From Beijerinckiaceae bacterium (lineage in GTDB: Bacteria; Pseudomonadota; Alphaproteobacteria; Rhizobiales; Beijerinckiaceae), in contig JAPZUD010000001.1 of assembly GCA_027533425.1 (NCBI GenBank), positions 620,001 through 684,000 of the forward strand: a stretch of 64,000 nucleotides of DNA, written 5' to 3'. This document shows positions 38,615-48,157 of this stretch, one piece after another. Made by a program: the position numbers and the translations under genes. How positions within the stretch are numbered: the first letter of the stretch is position 1; each line of letters begins with the position of its first letter. Below the pieces are notes generated by a model. The model worked only from the letters and a program-made list of their open reading frames with translations, ran no database searches and was not told where the DNA came from.

Positions 38615-39814
38615 ATGCTCTTCCACCGCGACCGCCCGCTCTCGCCCTTCGCCGTCGATTACAAGCGCAGCCGCGGCCGCCTCCTTCCCGAACCGGCCTC
38701 GCCGACCCGGAGCGACTTCCAGCGTGACCGGGACCGGATCATCCATTCGAATGCGTTCCGGCGGCTCAAGCACAAGACACAGGTTTTTGTCGAACACGAA
38801 GGCGATCATTACCGCACCCGCCTGACCCACTCGATCGAGGTCGGGCAGATCGCCCGCTCGATCAGCCGCATCCTCGGGCTGGACGAGGACCTTGCCGAAG
38901 CGCTGGCTCTCGCCCATGACCTTGGCCACACGCCGTTCGGCCATGCCGGCGAGGACGCGCTCGATGCGCTGATGGCCGAACAGGGCGGCTTCGACCACAA
39001 TGCCCAGACCCTGCGGATCGTCACGCGGCTGGAGCGCCGCTATGCCGCCTTTGATGGCCTCAACCTTTCGTGGGAAATGCTGGAAGGGCTAGTGAAGCAT
39101 AACGGGCCGCTGCTTGGGCCGGACGGGCGGCCGACCGAGCGCTACCTCCGCCATGGCATTCCCGGTGCGATCGTCGAGTTCGACCAGATCTTCCCGCTCG
39201 ATCTCGCGAGCTATGCCTCGGCCGAAGCGCAGGTGGCGGCCATTGCCGATGACATCGCCTACAACGCGCATGACATTGACGACGGCCTCAGGGCAGGGCT
39301 GTTCCATTCGTCGGAATTGCGACAGGTGCCTTTCCTGGCCGCCTTGCTCTGGGAGATCGATCGCCTCTGGCCCAACCTCGATGAGGGGCGAAAGGCCCAC
39401 GAGATCATGCGCCGCGTCATCACCCGGCTGGTCGAGGATGTTGCCGCAGAAAGCGAGCGGCGGCTTGTTGCCCTCAACCCGCGACAGGCGGACGATATCC
39501 GCCATGCGAAAAGCCCGGTCATCGCCTTCTCGGACGCGATCGCACCGGCAGAGCAGGATCTCAAGCGCTTCCTGTTCGAGCGCATGTACCGCCACAAGCA
39601 CCTGCTCCAGCTCCGGGAATCGGCTTCGACCATCATTCGGGACCTGTTCGGCCGCTACATCACCGAGCCCGATCTGGTGCCGGAACTGGCCAACCGCCGG
39701 AACAACGAGGCTCAACTCGCCCGCGCCGTCGCCGATCATATCGCCGGGATGACCGACCGTTTCGCGATTCTCCAGCATGAGGCCTTGTTTGACGTCACGC
39801 CCGACCTCCGCTAG
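38615..39814 (+). CDS. dgt: dGTP triphosphohydrolase-like HD-domain protein
   Basis: This 399-residue protein of the Dgt family hydrolyses deoxynucleoside triphosphates to nucleoside and tripolyphosphate in known members. The HD metal site is complete: H in TRLTHSIEVGQIARS, then H101-D102 in LALAHDLGHTPFGHAG, and the distant Asp in AIADDIAYNAHDIDDG. The start RSDFQRDRDRIIHSNAFRRLKHKTQV is the conserved N-terminal block. The ATG at 38615 is preceded by an AGGGAAAGGA ribosome site. The argS gene follows after 36 bp. Confidence 0.94.
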   Translation: MLFHRDRPLSPFAVDYKRSRGRLLPEPASPTRSDFQRDRDRIIHSNAFRRLKHKTQVFVEHEGDHYRTRLTHSIEVGQIARSISRILGLDEDLAEALALAHDLGHTPFGHAGEDALDALMAEQGGFDHNAQTLRIVTRLERRYAAFDGLNLSWEMLEGLVKHNGPLLGPDGRPTERYLRHGIPGAIVEFDQIFPLDLASYASAEAQVAAIADDIAYNAHDIDDGLRAGLFHSSELRQVPFLAALLWEIDRLWPNLDEGRKAHEIMRRVITRLVEDVAAESERRLVALNPRQADDIRHAKSPVIAFSDAIAPAEQDLKRFLFERMYRHKHLLQLRESASTIIRDLFGRYITEPDLVPELANRRNNEAQLARAVADHIAGMTDRFAILQHEALFDVTPDLR

Positions 39815-39850
39815 GGCCAGCGTCTCTGCTGTTTTCGCAATGCGGGTTCC

Positions 39851-41608
39851 ATGAACATTTTCCATGCCTTCTCGGCCGATCTTCAGGCCGTGCTCGCCGA
39901 TCTGCCGGCCACCGCCCCCCTCGCACCCGAGATCCGGGGCAGGGCCACGGTCGAGCCGCCGCGCGATCCGGCCCATGGTGACCTGTCAACCAACGCCGCG
40001 ATGGTTCTCGCCAAGGAAGCCGGCAGCAATCCGCGCGCCCTGGCCGAGGGCATTGCCACGAAACTGCGTGAATCCGGCCGCTATCCGCGGGTCGAGGTAG
40101 CCGGGCCGGGCTTCATCAATGTCGGCCTCGCCCCCGTGGCGTTCGAGGATGTCCTCCGCGCGGCTATCGCCGCGGGGCCGGATTTCGGCCGTTCGCCACT
40201 CGGGCAGGGCAGGGCGATCAATGTCGAATATGTCTCGGCCAATCCGACCGGCCCGATGCATGTCGGCCATGGCCGGGGGGCTGTCTATGGCGATGCCCTC
40301 GCCAACCTGCTGGATTTCGCTGGCTGGAAGGTGACGCGCGAGTATTACATCAACGATGCCGGCGCGCAGGTCGATGTGCTGGCCCGTTCGGCCTTCCATC
40401 GCTACCGCGAGGCCCTTGGCCGCGATGTCGGCCCGGTGGGCGAAGGGCTCTATCCCGGTGATTACCTGATCCCTGCCGGCAAGGCGCTGGCCGAAGCCCA
40501 TGGCGCCGCGCTCGAATCCCTTTCCGAAGCGGAATGGCTGCCGATTGTCCGCAAGGCGGCCATCGACGCCATGATGGTGATGATCCGTGGCGATCTCGCC
40601 GCGATCGAGATCCGGCACGATGTGTTTTTCTCGGAAGCCTCGCTGCAGGCGCCGGTCGACCAGGTCGCCGCGACCATTGCCGATTTCCGCGCGCGCGACC
40701 TGATCTACGAGGGCCGGCTGCCACCGCCGAAGGGCCAGAAGGACGAGGATTGGGAGGACCGCGAGCAGACCCTGTTCCGCGCCACGGCTTTCGGCGATGA
40801 TGTGGACCGTCCGCTGCTGAAATCGGATGGCGGCTACACCTATTTCGCGTCCGACATCGCCTATCACGCCAACAAGTTTTCCCGTGGCTTCGCCGAGATG
40901 ATCGATGTCTGGGGCGCGGATCACGGCGGCTATGTCAAGCGGATGCAGGCCGCGGTGAAGGCCGCGACCGCCGGAAAAGGCGCTCTGGAAGTGCGCCTCT
41001 GCCAGCTGGTGAAGCTGATGCGGAACGGCGAACCGGTGAAAATGTCGAAGCGTGCCGGTGATTTTGTCACATTGCGGGATGTCATCGACGAGGTCGGCCG
41101 CGACGCGATCCGCTTCATGATGCTCGACCGCAAGAACGACGCGGAACTGGAATTCGACCTCGCCAAGGTGATCGAGCAATCGAAGGACAATCCTGTCTTC
41201 TATGTCCAGTATGCCCATGCACGCTGCGCTTCCGTGCTGGATCGCCAGGCCAGAACCGCCTTTGATTCCAATCCGATCAGTGTAGCCGAAATCCACGGCG
41301 CCGACCTGTCGGTGCTGCGCGACGAGGGCGAGCGCGCGCTGATGCGGATGGTCGCGCAATATCCCCGCCTGATCGAGCAGGCTGCAGCCACGCGCGAGCC
41401 GCACCGCGTGGTTTTCTATCTCTACGATCTTGCAAGTGCTTTCCACGGCTTGTGGAACCGCGGCAAGGATTTGCCTGATTTGAGGTTTATTAATAACGAT
41501 GACCGAAAAGGAACAATGGCGAGGCTGGCTCTCGTCACGGCTGTCAGGATTGTGATTGCCAACGGGCTTCGGCTCCTCGGCGTTTCCGCTCCCGACGAGA
41601 TGCGCTAG
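39851..41608 (+). CDS. argS: Arginyl-tRNA synthetase
   Basis: This class I synthetase charges tRNA-Arg. It has 585 residues. The HIGH motif appears as [19 protein letters not shown] near residue 125 and the KMSKS-like motif as [16 protein letters not shown] near 397. The C-terminal DALR anticodon domain contains [12 protein letters not shown]. An unusual AT-rich patch with rare codons lies at 41476-41517, at [20 protein letters not shown], in an otherwise GC-rich gene. It is followed 58 bp later by the SPOR-domain gene and may be the first gene of that operon. Confidence 0.97.
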   Translation: MNIFHAFSADLQAVLADLPATAPLAPEIRGRATVEPPRDPAHGDLSTNAAMVLAKEAGSNPRALAEGIATKLRESGRYPRVEVAGPGFINVGLAPVAFEDVLRAAIAAGPDFGRSPLGQGRAINVEYVSANPTGPMHVGHGRGAVYGDALANLLDFAGWKVTREYYINDAGAQVDVLARSAFHRYREALGRDVGPVGEGLYPGDYLIPAGKALAEAHGAALESLSEAEWLPIVRKAAIDAMMVMIRGDLAAIEIRHDVFFSEASLQAPVDQVAATIADFRARDLIYEGRLPPPKGQKDEDWEDREQTLFRATAFGDDVDRPLLKSDGGYTYFASDIAYHANKFSRGFAEMIDVWGADHGGYVKRMQAAVKAATAGKGALEVRLCQLVKLMRNGEPVKMSKRAGDFVTLRDVIDEVGRDAIRFMMLDRKNDAELEFDLAKVIEQSKDNPVFYVQYAHARCASVLDRQARTAFDSNPISVAEIHGADLSVLRDEGERALMRMVAQYPRLIEQAAATREPHRVVFYLYDLASAFHGLWNRGKDLPDLRFINNDDRKGTMARLALVTAVRIVIANGLRLLGVSAPDEMR

Positions 41609-41666
41609 CATCTAGGCCCTGATCTCCCGCCAGCCCCGCGCGTTGCGTGAGAGGAGGACCGCGGCA

Positions 41667-43637
41667 ATGGATCGCAATGATCAGGGTCGCAAGGAACCGA
41701 CACTGGCAGATCTCGAGGCGTTCGAGAAATTACTGCGGGAAAGCCTTCAGGCTGACTCGCAGGCCAAGCCGACGGCACCGGCCACCTCCTTCACACCTGC
41801 GCCGGCTGCCCCCGACGAACCGGCACCCCTTTCCGGCGGGTCTCAACGGGTTGAGCCCTCTTTCGGGCCTGATCAGGCCGCCATGGCCGAGCTGGCTCGA
41901 TTGATCGACCGCCCGGTCGATTTTGCACTGCCCCCTGTTCCGTCTGCGCCAGCTCCGCCGGCTCCGGAGCCTCATCAGGCGCCGGGGAGGCCCGAAACCG
42001 CGCATGTCCAGGTTGGGCACGATCAGCCCCCCCATGTCGAAGGCCACGCCGAGGCCGTCCTGACGCCCGGCTGGGATCAAGCCCCTCCGGTCTCGGTGCA
42101 TTATGCGCCGGTCGAGGCGCCTGCTGCACCCGCGCCGGCACCGGAACCGCTCGATCCACTTGCCGCCTTTGAACAGGAGCTGCGACGTTTCGATGCGATC
42201 CGCATGGCGGAGCACAAGGCCGCGCAGGACGATCTGCGCACCGATTACCCGGCGCAGGAACCGATCCCGCAGGCGACCGGCTATGATCAGGCGGCCTATG
42301 CCGGGCATGATTACCGCCAGCAGGGCTATGCCGAGCCCGCCGCCGAGGCAAACTGGGGTGCGCAGCAGGCCGTCAATCCGGCCGAAAGCCAGGCCGAGGC
42401 CTCTCTCCATGCGGCAGAGGAGCGCCTCGCCGCGCAGGCTGCCGCGGCTGCGGCTGCGGCCCGGGTGCAATCCGGGCCGGGACGTTCGCGGACGATCTTC
42501 CTTGCCCTTGGCGGGCTTGCAGTGGCCGGCGGCGCTGTGCTGGCCGGCTCGATGCTCTTCGGCGGCGGATCGGACCGCAAGACCGCATCCGGCTCGGTGC
42601 CGGTCATCGCAGCGCGGCCAGAACCGACCAAGGAACGGCCAGCCAATCCCGGCGGGATCGAGATTCCCAACCAGAACAAGCAGGTCCTCTCGCCGCGCAA
42701 TGCGAACGACACGCAGCCTGCGCAAGTGGTCAACAACACGGAGCAACCGCTTGACCTGAACCAGGTGACACGCCGCGACGGCGTGCGGGTGGTCGCGCCG
42801 AGCCCGTACCAGAATTCCGGCGCGCCCGCCGGCGAAACCGCCAACCCGAACCTCGAGCCGCGCCGTGTGACCTCGGTCCGCATCCCGGTCGGAGGCGACG
42901 GTACCGTTCCCGCGGCGACGACGACGACGACCGCCCCCGGCGTGAACGCTCCGTCATTTCCGGTCACGCCACCGGCGCAGAGCCCCGTGGCGCCGCCAGC
43001 CCGGCAGACAGGGCCGGTCGTGACCGTGCCGCAAACGCCCGTCAATGCACCGATCCCGCCCGTCGCCCCACCGGGTCGGACCGAGCCCCCTCCGTCGGTG
43101 ACGCCGCCGCCGGCTTCGGCGCAGGGAACGCCGCCCAAGATCGAGACACGCCCGACCACGGCCCAGCCGCCGCGTCCGCCGGCCAGCGCCCCTGCACCGA
43201 CGGCCTCACCGCCGGCCCCGCGCGTCGCGACAGCGCCGGCCGGCACGCAAACAACGACGCCGGCCAACCGGCCAGCCAATGCACCTCTGGTCCTTTCGCC
43301 CAATTCGCGCCCGGCAGCGCCCGCCACGGCGGCCCGTCCGGCGCCTGCTGCGAATACAGATGACGATACGCCGCCGGCCAGCCAGCCGACTTCGGGCGCC
43401 TTCGCGGTGCAACTCGCCTCGCGCCCGACCGAGGAGGATGCCCGCAATGCCAGCACGCAATTGCGCAGCCGCTTCAGCACTGCGCTCGGCGGCAAGGCTC
43501 CGAGCGTTGTCTCGGGCACGGCCAACGGCCAGACGGTCTATCGCGTCCGGGTCGGCGGCTACAGCCAGGCTGCTGCTGTTGAAGCCTGCAACAAGGTGAA
43601 AGCCGCTGGCGGCAATTGCTTCGTGACGCGTCAATGA
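41667..43637 (+). CDS. SPOR-domain protein with single membrane helix and proline-rich periplasmic linker
   Basis: This is a 656-residue bitopic membrane protein. The cytoplasmic part (about 1-272) is rich in Pro, Ala and Glu, one helix lies at about 277-298, and a periplasmic linker dominated by Pro, Ala and Thr runs to about residue 575. The last 75 residues form the SPOR domain, FAVQLASRPTEEDARNASTQL to the end, which binds denuded glycan strands at the septum in known proteins. The ATG at 41667 is preceded by GAGGAGG. It overlaps nagZ by 4 bp, so it belongs with cell-wall recycling and segregation genes. Confidence 0.88.
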   Translation: MDRNDQGRKEPTLADLEAFEKLLRESLQADSQAKPTAPATSFTPAPAAPDEPAPLSGGSQRVEPSFGPDQAAMAELARLIDRPVDFALPPVPSAPAPPAPEPHQAPGRPETAHVQVGHDQPPHVEGHAEAVLTPGWDQAPPVSVHYAPVEAPAAPAPAPEPLDPLAAFEQELRRFDAIRMAEHKAAQDDLRTDYPAQEPIPQATGYDQAAYAGHDYRQQGYAEPAAEANWGAQQAVNPAESQAEASLHAAEERLAAQAAAAAAAARVQSGPGRSRTIFLALGGLAVAGGAVLAGSMLFGGGSDRKTASGSVPVIAARPEPTKERPANPGGIEIPNQNKQVLSPRNANDTQPAQVVNNTEQPLDLNQVTRRDGVRVVAPSPYQNSGAPAGETANPNLEPRRVTSVRIPVGGDGTVPAATTTTTAPGVNAPSFPVTPPAQSPVAPPARQTGPVVTVPQTPVNAPIPPVAPPGRTEPPPSVTPPPASAQGTPPKIETRPTTAQPPRPPASAPAPTASPPAPRVATAPAGTQTTTPANRPANAPLVLSPNSRPAAPATAARPAPAANTDDDTPPASQPTSGAFAVQLASRPTEEDARNASTQLRSRFSTALGGKAPSVVSGTANGQTVYRVRVGGYSQAAAVEACNKVKAAGGNCFVTRQ

Positions 43638-44647
43638 AGCCGCTGATCTTCGGGGCGAAGGGCCATCGCCTGTCCAACCAGGAGGCGGCCTTCTTCGCCG
43701 AACATCGCCCGGCCGGCTTCATCCTGTTCCGGCGGAATGTCGACACGCCCGATCAGGTCCGGGCGCTCGTCGAAGACATGAAGCGCGCGGCCGACAACCC
43801 CGATGCGCTCGTTCTGATCGACCAGGAAGGCGGTCGTGTGGCCCGGCTTCGTCCGCCGCATTGGCGGGAATATCCGCGCGCGGCAGCCTATGGTGCGCTC
43901 TGGCCGATCGACCCGGATCTCGCGGGCGAGGCCGCCTATCTCGGCGCCCGGCTGATCGCTGACGATCTCCTCCGGCTGGGGATCAATGTTGATTGTCTTC
44001 CGGTGCTCGATGTGCCCGTTCCCGGGGCGGACAACATCATCGGCGACAGGGCCTACGGCACCTCGCCGGATATCGTGATGGCGCTGGGCCGCGCCGCAGC
44101 CGACGGGCTGATGGAAGGCGGCGTCATGCCGATCATCAAGCATATCCCCGGCCATGGCCGGGCGATGGCGGATTCCCACCTCGCTTTGCCGGTCGTGGAT
44201 GCGCCGCGCCCGGCCCTACGCGGCCATGATTTCCCGCCCTTCCGCGCCCTGGGTGACATGCCGCTCGCCATGACGGCCCATGTCATCTTCACCGCCTATG
44301 ATGCCGGAAACCCCGCCACGACCTCGGAGACGGTGATCCGCGATGTCATCCGCGGCGAGATGGGCTTTGACGGCGTGCTGATGTGCGACGACCTGTCGAT
44401 GAAGGCCCTGTCCGGGAGTTTCGAGGGCCGCCGCGATGCCGCTCTCGCCGGGGGCTGCGATCTCGTCCTGCATTGCAACGGCGAGATGGACGAAATGGAG
44501 CCGATCGCGCAGGGTTGCCCTGCCATCGCCACGCTGGCCGCAAGACGCCTCGAACGCGTCGTCGCCTTGCTCGGCAAGGCCCGGAAGCCATTTGACCGGG
44601 GACAAGCCGAGGCAAGACTCGCAGCCCTCCTTGCCATGCGGGGGTAA
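43634..44647 (+). CDS. nagZ: Beta-N-acetylhexosaminidase, NagZ
   Basis: This is a 337-residue family 3 glycoside hydrolase that removes N-acetylglucosamine from recycled muropeptides in the cytoplasm. The loop with the catalytic histidine is MPIIKHIPGHGRAMADSHL, and the nucleophile Asp lies in MCDDLSMKAL at D252 or D253. The N-terminus FIL FRRNVDT and VLIDQEGGRVARL are also typical. It starts with ATG inside the stop of the SPOR gene and is followed 20 bp later by scpA, the conserved order in Hyphomicrobiales. Confidence 0.95.
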   Translation: MKPLIFGAKGHRLSNQEAAFFAEHRPAGFILFRRNVDTPDQVRALVEDMKRAADNPDALVLIDQEGGRVARLRPPHWREYPRAAAYGALWPIDPDLAGEAAYLGARLIADDLLRLGINVDCLPVLDVPVPGADNIIGDRAYGTSPDIVMALGRAAADGLMEGGVMPIIKHIPGHGRAMADSHLALPVVDAPRPALRGHDFPPFRALGDMPLAMTAHVIFTAYDAGNPATTSETVIRDVIRGEMGFDGVLMCDDLSMKALSGSFEGRRDAALAGGCDLVLHCNGEMDEMEPIAQGCPAIATLAARRLERVVALLGKARKPFDRGQAEARLAALLAMRG

Positions 44648-44667
44648 AAGCCCGATCTCTAGGCCTG

Positions 44668-45477
44668 ATGGCCAACCCAGCGGAACCCTTCGATACATTC
44701 GAGATCGATCCCGATGCCTTGCCGGGCGAGGGTGAACCGCGCCTGATCCTCGATCTCGACGGTTTCGAGGGACCGCTTGACCTGATGCTCGATCTCGCCC
44801 GCCGCGAGAAACTGGATCTGCGTTCGATCTCGATCCTGACCATCGCCGACCAGTATCTCGCCTTCATCCGCGAGGCACAAAGGCTCCGGCTTGAATTGGC
44901 CGGCGACTATCTCGTCATGGCTGCCTGGCTCACCTATCTGAAGTCGCGGCTGCTGCTACCGAAGAAATCCGTCTCGGGCGAGCCGGAGGCCGATGAACTG
45001 GTCGAGGATCTCGCCCTTCGCCTGCAACGGCTGGAGACCCTGCGCAAGGCCGGCGAATGGCTTTCCGCGCGGCTCGCTGCGACACGCGAGACCGCGCCGC
45101 GCGGCGCGATAGAGCCGATCGTAGTCGAGCAACGCTCCGCTTGGGAGCTGAGGCTGCTCGAACTGGTCTCGGTCTATGCCGAACGGCGGATCGCCTCGGT
45201 CAAGGCCCGCTACACGGTGGCAACGCGGAAAACACTCTCCATTCCCGAAGCCCGCAACATCCTGATGCGGCTGGTTGGCGAGGCGGGTGACTGGTGCCCG
45301 ATCGATATCCTTGTGGCAGCGATCCGCCCCGCCGAAGCCGAACCGCGCAGTGCCCGCGCCTCATCCTTCGTGGCGGCTCTCGAACTGGCGCGCGAGGGCG
45401 CGCTGGAATTGCGGCAGGAAGCCGCCTTCGCGCCGCTCTACCTCCGAACAGGCCGTAAGGTCCCGGACGTACGATGA
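44668..45477 (+). CDS. scpA: Segregation and condensation protein A
   Basis: This is the kleisin subunit of the SMC-ScpAB condensin complex, which compacts and separates chromosomes. It has 269 residues. The N-terminal block ILDLDGFEGPLDLMLDLARREKLDLRSISI is the part that contacts the SMC neck, and YLVMAAWLTYLKSRLLLPK follows. The C-terminal winged helix binds the SMC head. Its stop overlaps the scpB start by 4 bp. No smc gene is in the window. Confidence 0.95.
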   Translation: MANPAEPFDTFEIDPDALPGEGEPRLILDLDGFEGPLDLMLDLARREKLDLRSISILTIADQYLAFIREAQRLRLELAGDYLVMAAWLTYLKSRLLLPKKSVSGEPEADELVEDLALRLQRLETLRKAGEWLSARLAATRETAPRGAIEPIVVEQRSAWELRLLELVSVYAERRIASVKARYTVATRKTLSIPEARNILMRLVGEAGDWCPIDILVAAIRPAEAEPRSARASSFVAALELAREGALELRQEAAFAPLYLRTGRKVPDVR

Positions 45478-46247
45478 CGGGAAGGGGCACCGGGATGATG
45501 CGGATCGTCACCGAGGAAAACCACGAGACCGAGCGCCGCTTCGCCCATGGCGTCCGTGTGGCCGAAGCCCTGCTTTTCGCCACCGACCAGCCGCTCGCGG
45601 CAGAAGACATTGCCCGGATGATGCCGGCCGGGGTTGAAGTCGAATCCGTCCTCGGCGAGCTGGAACGGCTCTACCGCCCGCGTGGCATCAACCTGATCCG
45701 AGCCGGGGGCAAATGGATCTTCCGGACTGCGCCGGATCTCGGCTACCTGCTCCGGCGGGACAGCCAGGAACCGCGCAAGCTCGGGCGTGCGGCACTGGAA
45801 ACGCTGGCGATCATCGCCTATCACCAGCCCATCACCCGGGCGGAGATCGAGGCCTTGCGCGGCGTTTCGACCCATAAAGACACATTGGATACCCTGCTTC
45901 AGGCGGGCTTTGTCCGCTTGCGCGGTCGTCGCCGCACGCCGGGCCGGCCAGTCACGTTCGGAACGACCGAAACCTTCCTGATCCAGTTCGGCCTGAACCG
46001 GATCGGCGATCTGCCAAGCCTCGACGATCTTGCCGGAGCGGGTCTTGTCGAGGGGCAGGTTCCGGTCGGGCTGCATTTCCCGCTGCCCAGCGATGATCCC
46101 GCCTTGCGCGGCGACGAGGATCCGCTGGAGCCCGACCTGTTCGATGTCATGACCGAGGAGCGGCTTGACGCGCTGGCCGCAGAGCCGCCGCTCGATCCGG
46201 AAGATGGCACCTCACCCGAGACGGACCATCGGAATGGTCAATCCTGA
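45474..46247 (+). CDS. scpB: Segregation and condensation protein B
   Basis: This 257-residue partner of ScpA contains two winged-helix domains. ALLFATDQPLAAEDIARMM opens the first, and ETLAIIAYHQPITRAEIEALRGV is the conserved core of the second, followed by GRRRTPGRPVTFGTTETFLIQFGL. A tail of about 60 acidic residues follows, longer than in Bacillus ScpB. The ATG lies in the ATGA overlap with scpA. The next gene starts inside its last 14 bases. Confidence 0.94.
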   Translation: MTGRGTGMMRIVTEENHETERRFAHGVRVAEALLFATDQPLAAEDIARMMPAGVEVESVLGELERLYRPRGINLIRAGGKWIFRTAPDLGYLLRRDSQEPRKLGRAALETLAIIAYHQPITRAEIEALRGVSTHKDTLDTLLQAGFVRLRGRRRTPGRPVTFGTTETFLIQFGLNRIGDLPSLDDLAGAGLVEGQVPVGLHFPLPSDDPALRGDEDPLEPDLFDVMTEERLDALAAEPPLDPEDGTSPETDHRNGQS

Positions 46248-47313
46248 AGGCGCCGGCCGCCGCCTGAGGGCATCGGCCGTCATTCCCGCATCGTTGTCCT
46301 TCGAGAACCTGACCCGCCGTTTCGGTGACAAGGAAGCCGTTCTCGACGTGTCCTTCACCGCGGCCAATGGCGAGGTCATCTGCCTGCTCGGCGCCTCGGG
46401 TTGCGGCAAGTCCACCCTGTTGCGGCTGGCGGCTGGCATCGAGGTGCCGAGTGCGGGCCGGATCCTGCTCGATGGCAAGGAAGTAGCCGGACCGGAACGG
46501 TTCGTCGAACCCGAGAATCGGGGCATTGGCCTTGTCTTCCAGGATTATGCCCTGTTCCCGCATCTCGATGCGCTCGAGAACGTCATGTTCGGGCTGGGCA
46601 ACCTACCGCGACGCGAGGCGCTGGTCATTGCGGATGCGGCCCTCCGCCGTGTCGGCCTGGGCGACAGGATGCGCGCCATGCCGCATGAACTGAGCGGCGG
46701 CGAGCAGCAGCGCGTGGCGCTCGCCCGGGCGGTGGTTCCGCGCCCCCGCGTTCTGCTGATGGACGAACCCTTCTCGAATCTCGATCGTCGCATGCGCGAT
46801 CAGGTGCGCGAGGATACGGTAGCGATCCTCCGCGAGACCGGCGCAACGGCGCTGATCGTGACGCATGACCCGGAAGAGGCGATGCGCATCGCCGACCGGA
46901 TCGCGCTGATGCGGAAAGGCCGGCTGGTGCAGATCGGTAGCAGTCAGGATATCTACCGCCATCCGGTCGACCTGGAGGCCGCACGATTCTTCTGCGATCT
47001 CAACGAGATCGAGGGCCTTGTCCGGCAGGGCGCGGTCGACACGCCGGTCGGGCGGTTCCCGGCGGCGGGGAAGGCGGAGGGAAGCAGGGCGACCGTGGCC
47101 ATCCGTCCACAGAACCTCCGCCTCAAGCCGGCCGGGTTCTGCCTGGCCGGCCGGGTGATCGATCATCGCTTCATCGGCGAGGTTGAACTGGTCGATCTGG
47201 CGGTCCAGGGCCTCGAAAAACCGCTCCGCGCCCGCTCGGCGGAAACCCCCGGCCTGCGGCCCGGCCTGGATGTCGGTGTTGAAATCAGCCCCGACGATGT
47301 GCTGGTCTTCTGA
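46234..47313 (+). CDS. Orphan ABC importer ATP-binding subunit (FbpC/PotA-like, with TOBE domain)
   Basis: This is a 359-residue ATPase of the importer class. Walker A is GASGCGKST, the Q-loop is VFQDYALFPHLDALENVMFG, the signature is LSGGEQQRVALARAV, Walker B is VLLMDEPFSNLD, and the H-loop is VTHDPEEAM. A TOBE-like beta domain fills residues about 270-359 (ATVAIRPQNLRLKP). The pattern is that of ferric iron, spermidine or sulfate importers. No permease or binding-protein gene lies nearby, and the gene starts within scpB, so it is an orphan subunit coupled to condensin genes. The ATG at 46234 is the likely start; a downstream TTG is possible. Confidence 0.8.
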   Translation: MVNPEGAGRRLRASAVIPASLSFENLTRRFGDKEAVLDVSFTAANGEVICLLGASGCGKSTLLRLAAGIEVPSAGRILLDGKEVAGPERFVEPENRGIGLVFQDYALFPHLDALENVMFGLGNLPRREALVIADAALRRVGLGDRMRAMPHELSGGEQQRVALARAVVPRPRVLLMDEPFSNLDRRMRDQVREDTVAILRETGATALIVTHDPEEAMRIADRIALMRKGRLVQIGSSQDIYRHPVDLEAARFFCDLNEIEGLVRQGAVDTPVGRFPAAGKAEGSRATVAIRPQNLRLKPAGFCLAGRVIDHRFIGEVELVDLAVQGLEKPLRARSAETPGLRPGLDVGVEISPDDVLVF

Positions 47314-47318
47314 GGTCC

Positions 47319-47347
47319 TTGTTTTTGCCGACAAGACCCCCTAGTTT
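47319..47347 (+). promoter_or_regulatory. Candidate promoter of tatABC
   Basis: TTGTTT at 47319-47324 and TAGTTT at 47342-47347 are separated by exactly 17 bp, in the gap between the orphan ATPase and tatA, about 60 bp before the tatA start. Confidence 0.42.
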
Positions 47348-47407
47348 CCGGTCGAACTTTGAACCGCGCCGCAAGCGTGGTCCTGCAGGAAGCGTGTGGA
47401 GGCGTCG

Positions 47408-47647
47408 ATGGGCAGCATGAGCATCTGGCATTGGCTGGTAGTAGCAGTGATCGTTCTGCTGCTGTTCGGTCGTGGCAAGATTCCCGAACTGATGGGCGAT
47501 GTCGCCAAGGGCATCAAGTCTTTCAAGGCCGGCATGAAGGACGAGGAAGCCGCCAAGGCCGACGAGCCTGCCAAGGAGATCGAGGGCAAGGCCGGCGAGA
47601 TTGTGAAGCCGGCCGAAGCCGCGAAGACCGAGCCGAAGGCCGGTTGA
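47408..47647 (+). CDS. tatA: Sec-independent translocase protein TatA
   Basis: This 79-residue membrane protein forms the pore part of the twin-arginine translocase. One helix, [16 protein letters not shown], is followed by the amphipathic helix with [20 protein letters not shown] and a Lys/Glu-rich tail. The [10 protein letters not shown] hinge is the TatA signature. The ATG at 47408 is preferred because GGAGG at 47398-47402 lies 5 bp upstream; a GTG at 47396 would add four residues and an ATG at 47417 would remove three. TatB begins 63 bp later. Confidence 0.93.
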   Translation: MGSMSIWHWLVVAVIVLLLFGRGKIPELMGDVAKGIKSFKAGMKDEEAAKADEPAKEIEGKAGEIVKPAEAAKTEPKAG

Positions 47648-47710
47648 AGGCCCTGAACCGGCAGAGCCTGCCTGTTTTGACAGGTCGGGCAGGAAAGCGC
47701 GTGGTATCCG

Positions 47711-48157
47711 ATGTTTGATATCGGCTGGAGCGAGTTGGTCGTCGTCGGCGTCGTCGCCCTTGTGGTGATCGGCCCGAAGGAGCTGCCCGGCGTGATCCGG
47801 TCGGTTGGCCGGGCCGTGTCCAAGTTGCGGACCATGGCCGGCGAGTTCCGGACCCAGTTCGACGATGCCATGCGCGAGGCCGAACTCCACGAGGTCAAGA
47901 AGACCTTCACGGATATGGGCGAGGCTGCGACATCCGCCGCCAGCGCCGTCGCGAACCCGGTCGGAGCCGTGCTGAACGAAGTCAAGGCCAGTGCGGAAGG
48001 CGCATCCGGGGTGACCGAAGCCAATCAGGCATTGCAGTCCATCGAGGCCGATGCCCGTGCCCTTGAGGCCGAGATCGCCAGACCCGAGATCGCACAGCCG
48101 GAACCGCCGGCCATTGCCGCGCCGGCCACGCCTGCGCCCGAGGCTGCAAAATCATGA
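47711..48157 (+). CDS. tatB: Sec-independent translocase protein TatB
   Basis: This is a 148-residue TatB, the partner of TatC in signal-peptide recognition. It starts [26 protein letters not shown], with the Glu and the GPKELP hinge typical of TatB rather than TatA, followed by [25 protein letters not shown] in the amphipathic helix. The tail is Ala/Pro/Glu-rich and variable. Its stop codon overlaps the tatC start by 4 bp. Confidence 0.95.
   Translation: MFDIGWSELVVVGVVALVVIGPKELPGVIRSVGRAVSKLRTMAGEFRTQFDDAMREAELHEVKKTFTDMGEAATSAASAVANPVGAVLNEVKASAEGASGVTEANQALQSIEADARALEAEIARPEIAQPEPPAIAAPATPAPEAAKS

Noticed and set aside
42900-43330. Proline- and threonine-rich repeats in the SPOR gene as a possible minisatellite
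   Set aside because: The repetition is at the level of amino acid composition; no exact repeat unit with constant period is visible.
42326-43525. 399-residue Gly/Ala/Val-rich frame antisense to the SPOR gene
   Set aside because: It arises from the repetitive proline and alanine codons of the SPOR protein linker. It has no ribosome site or domain.
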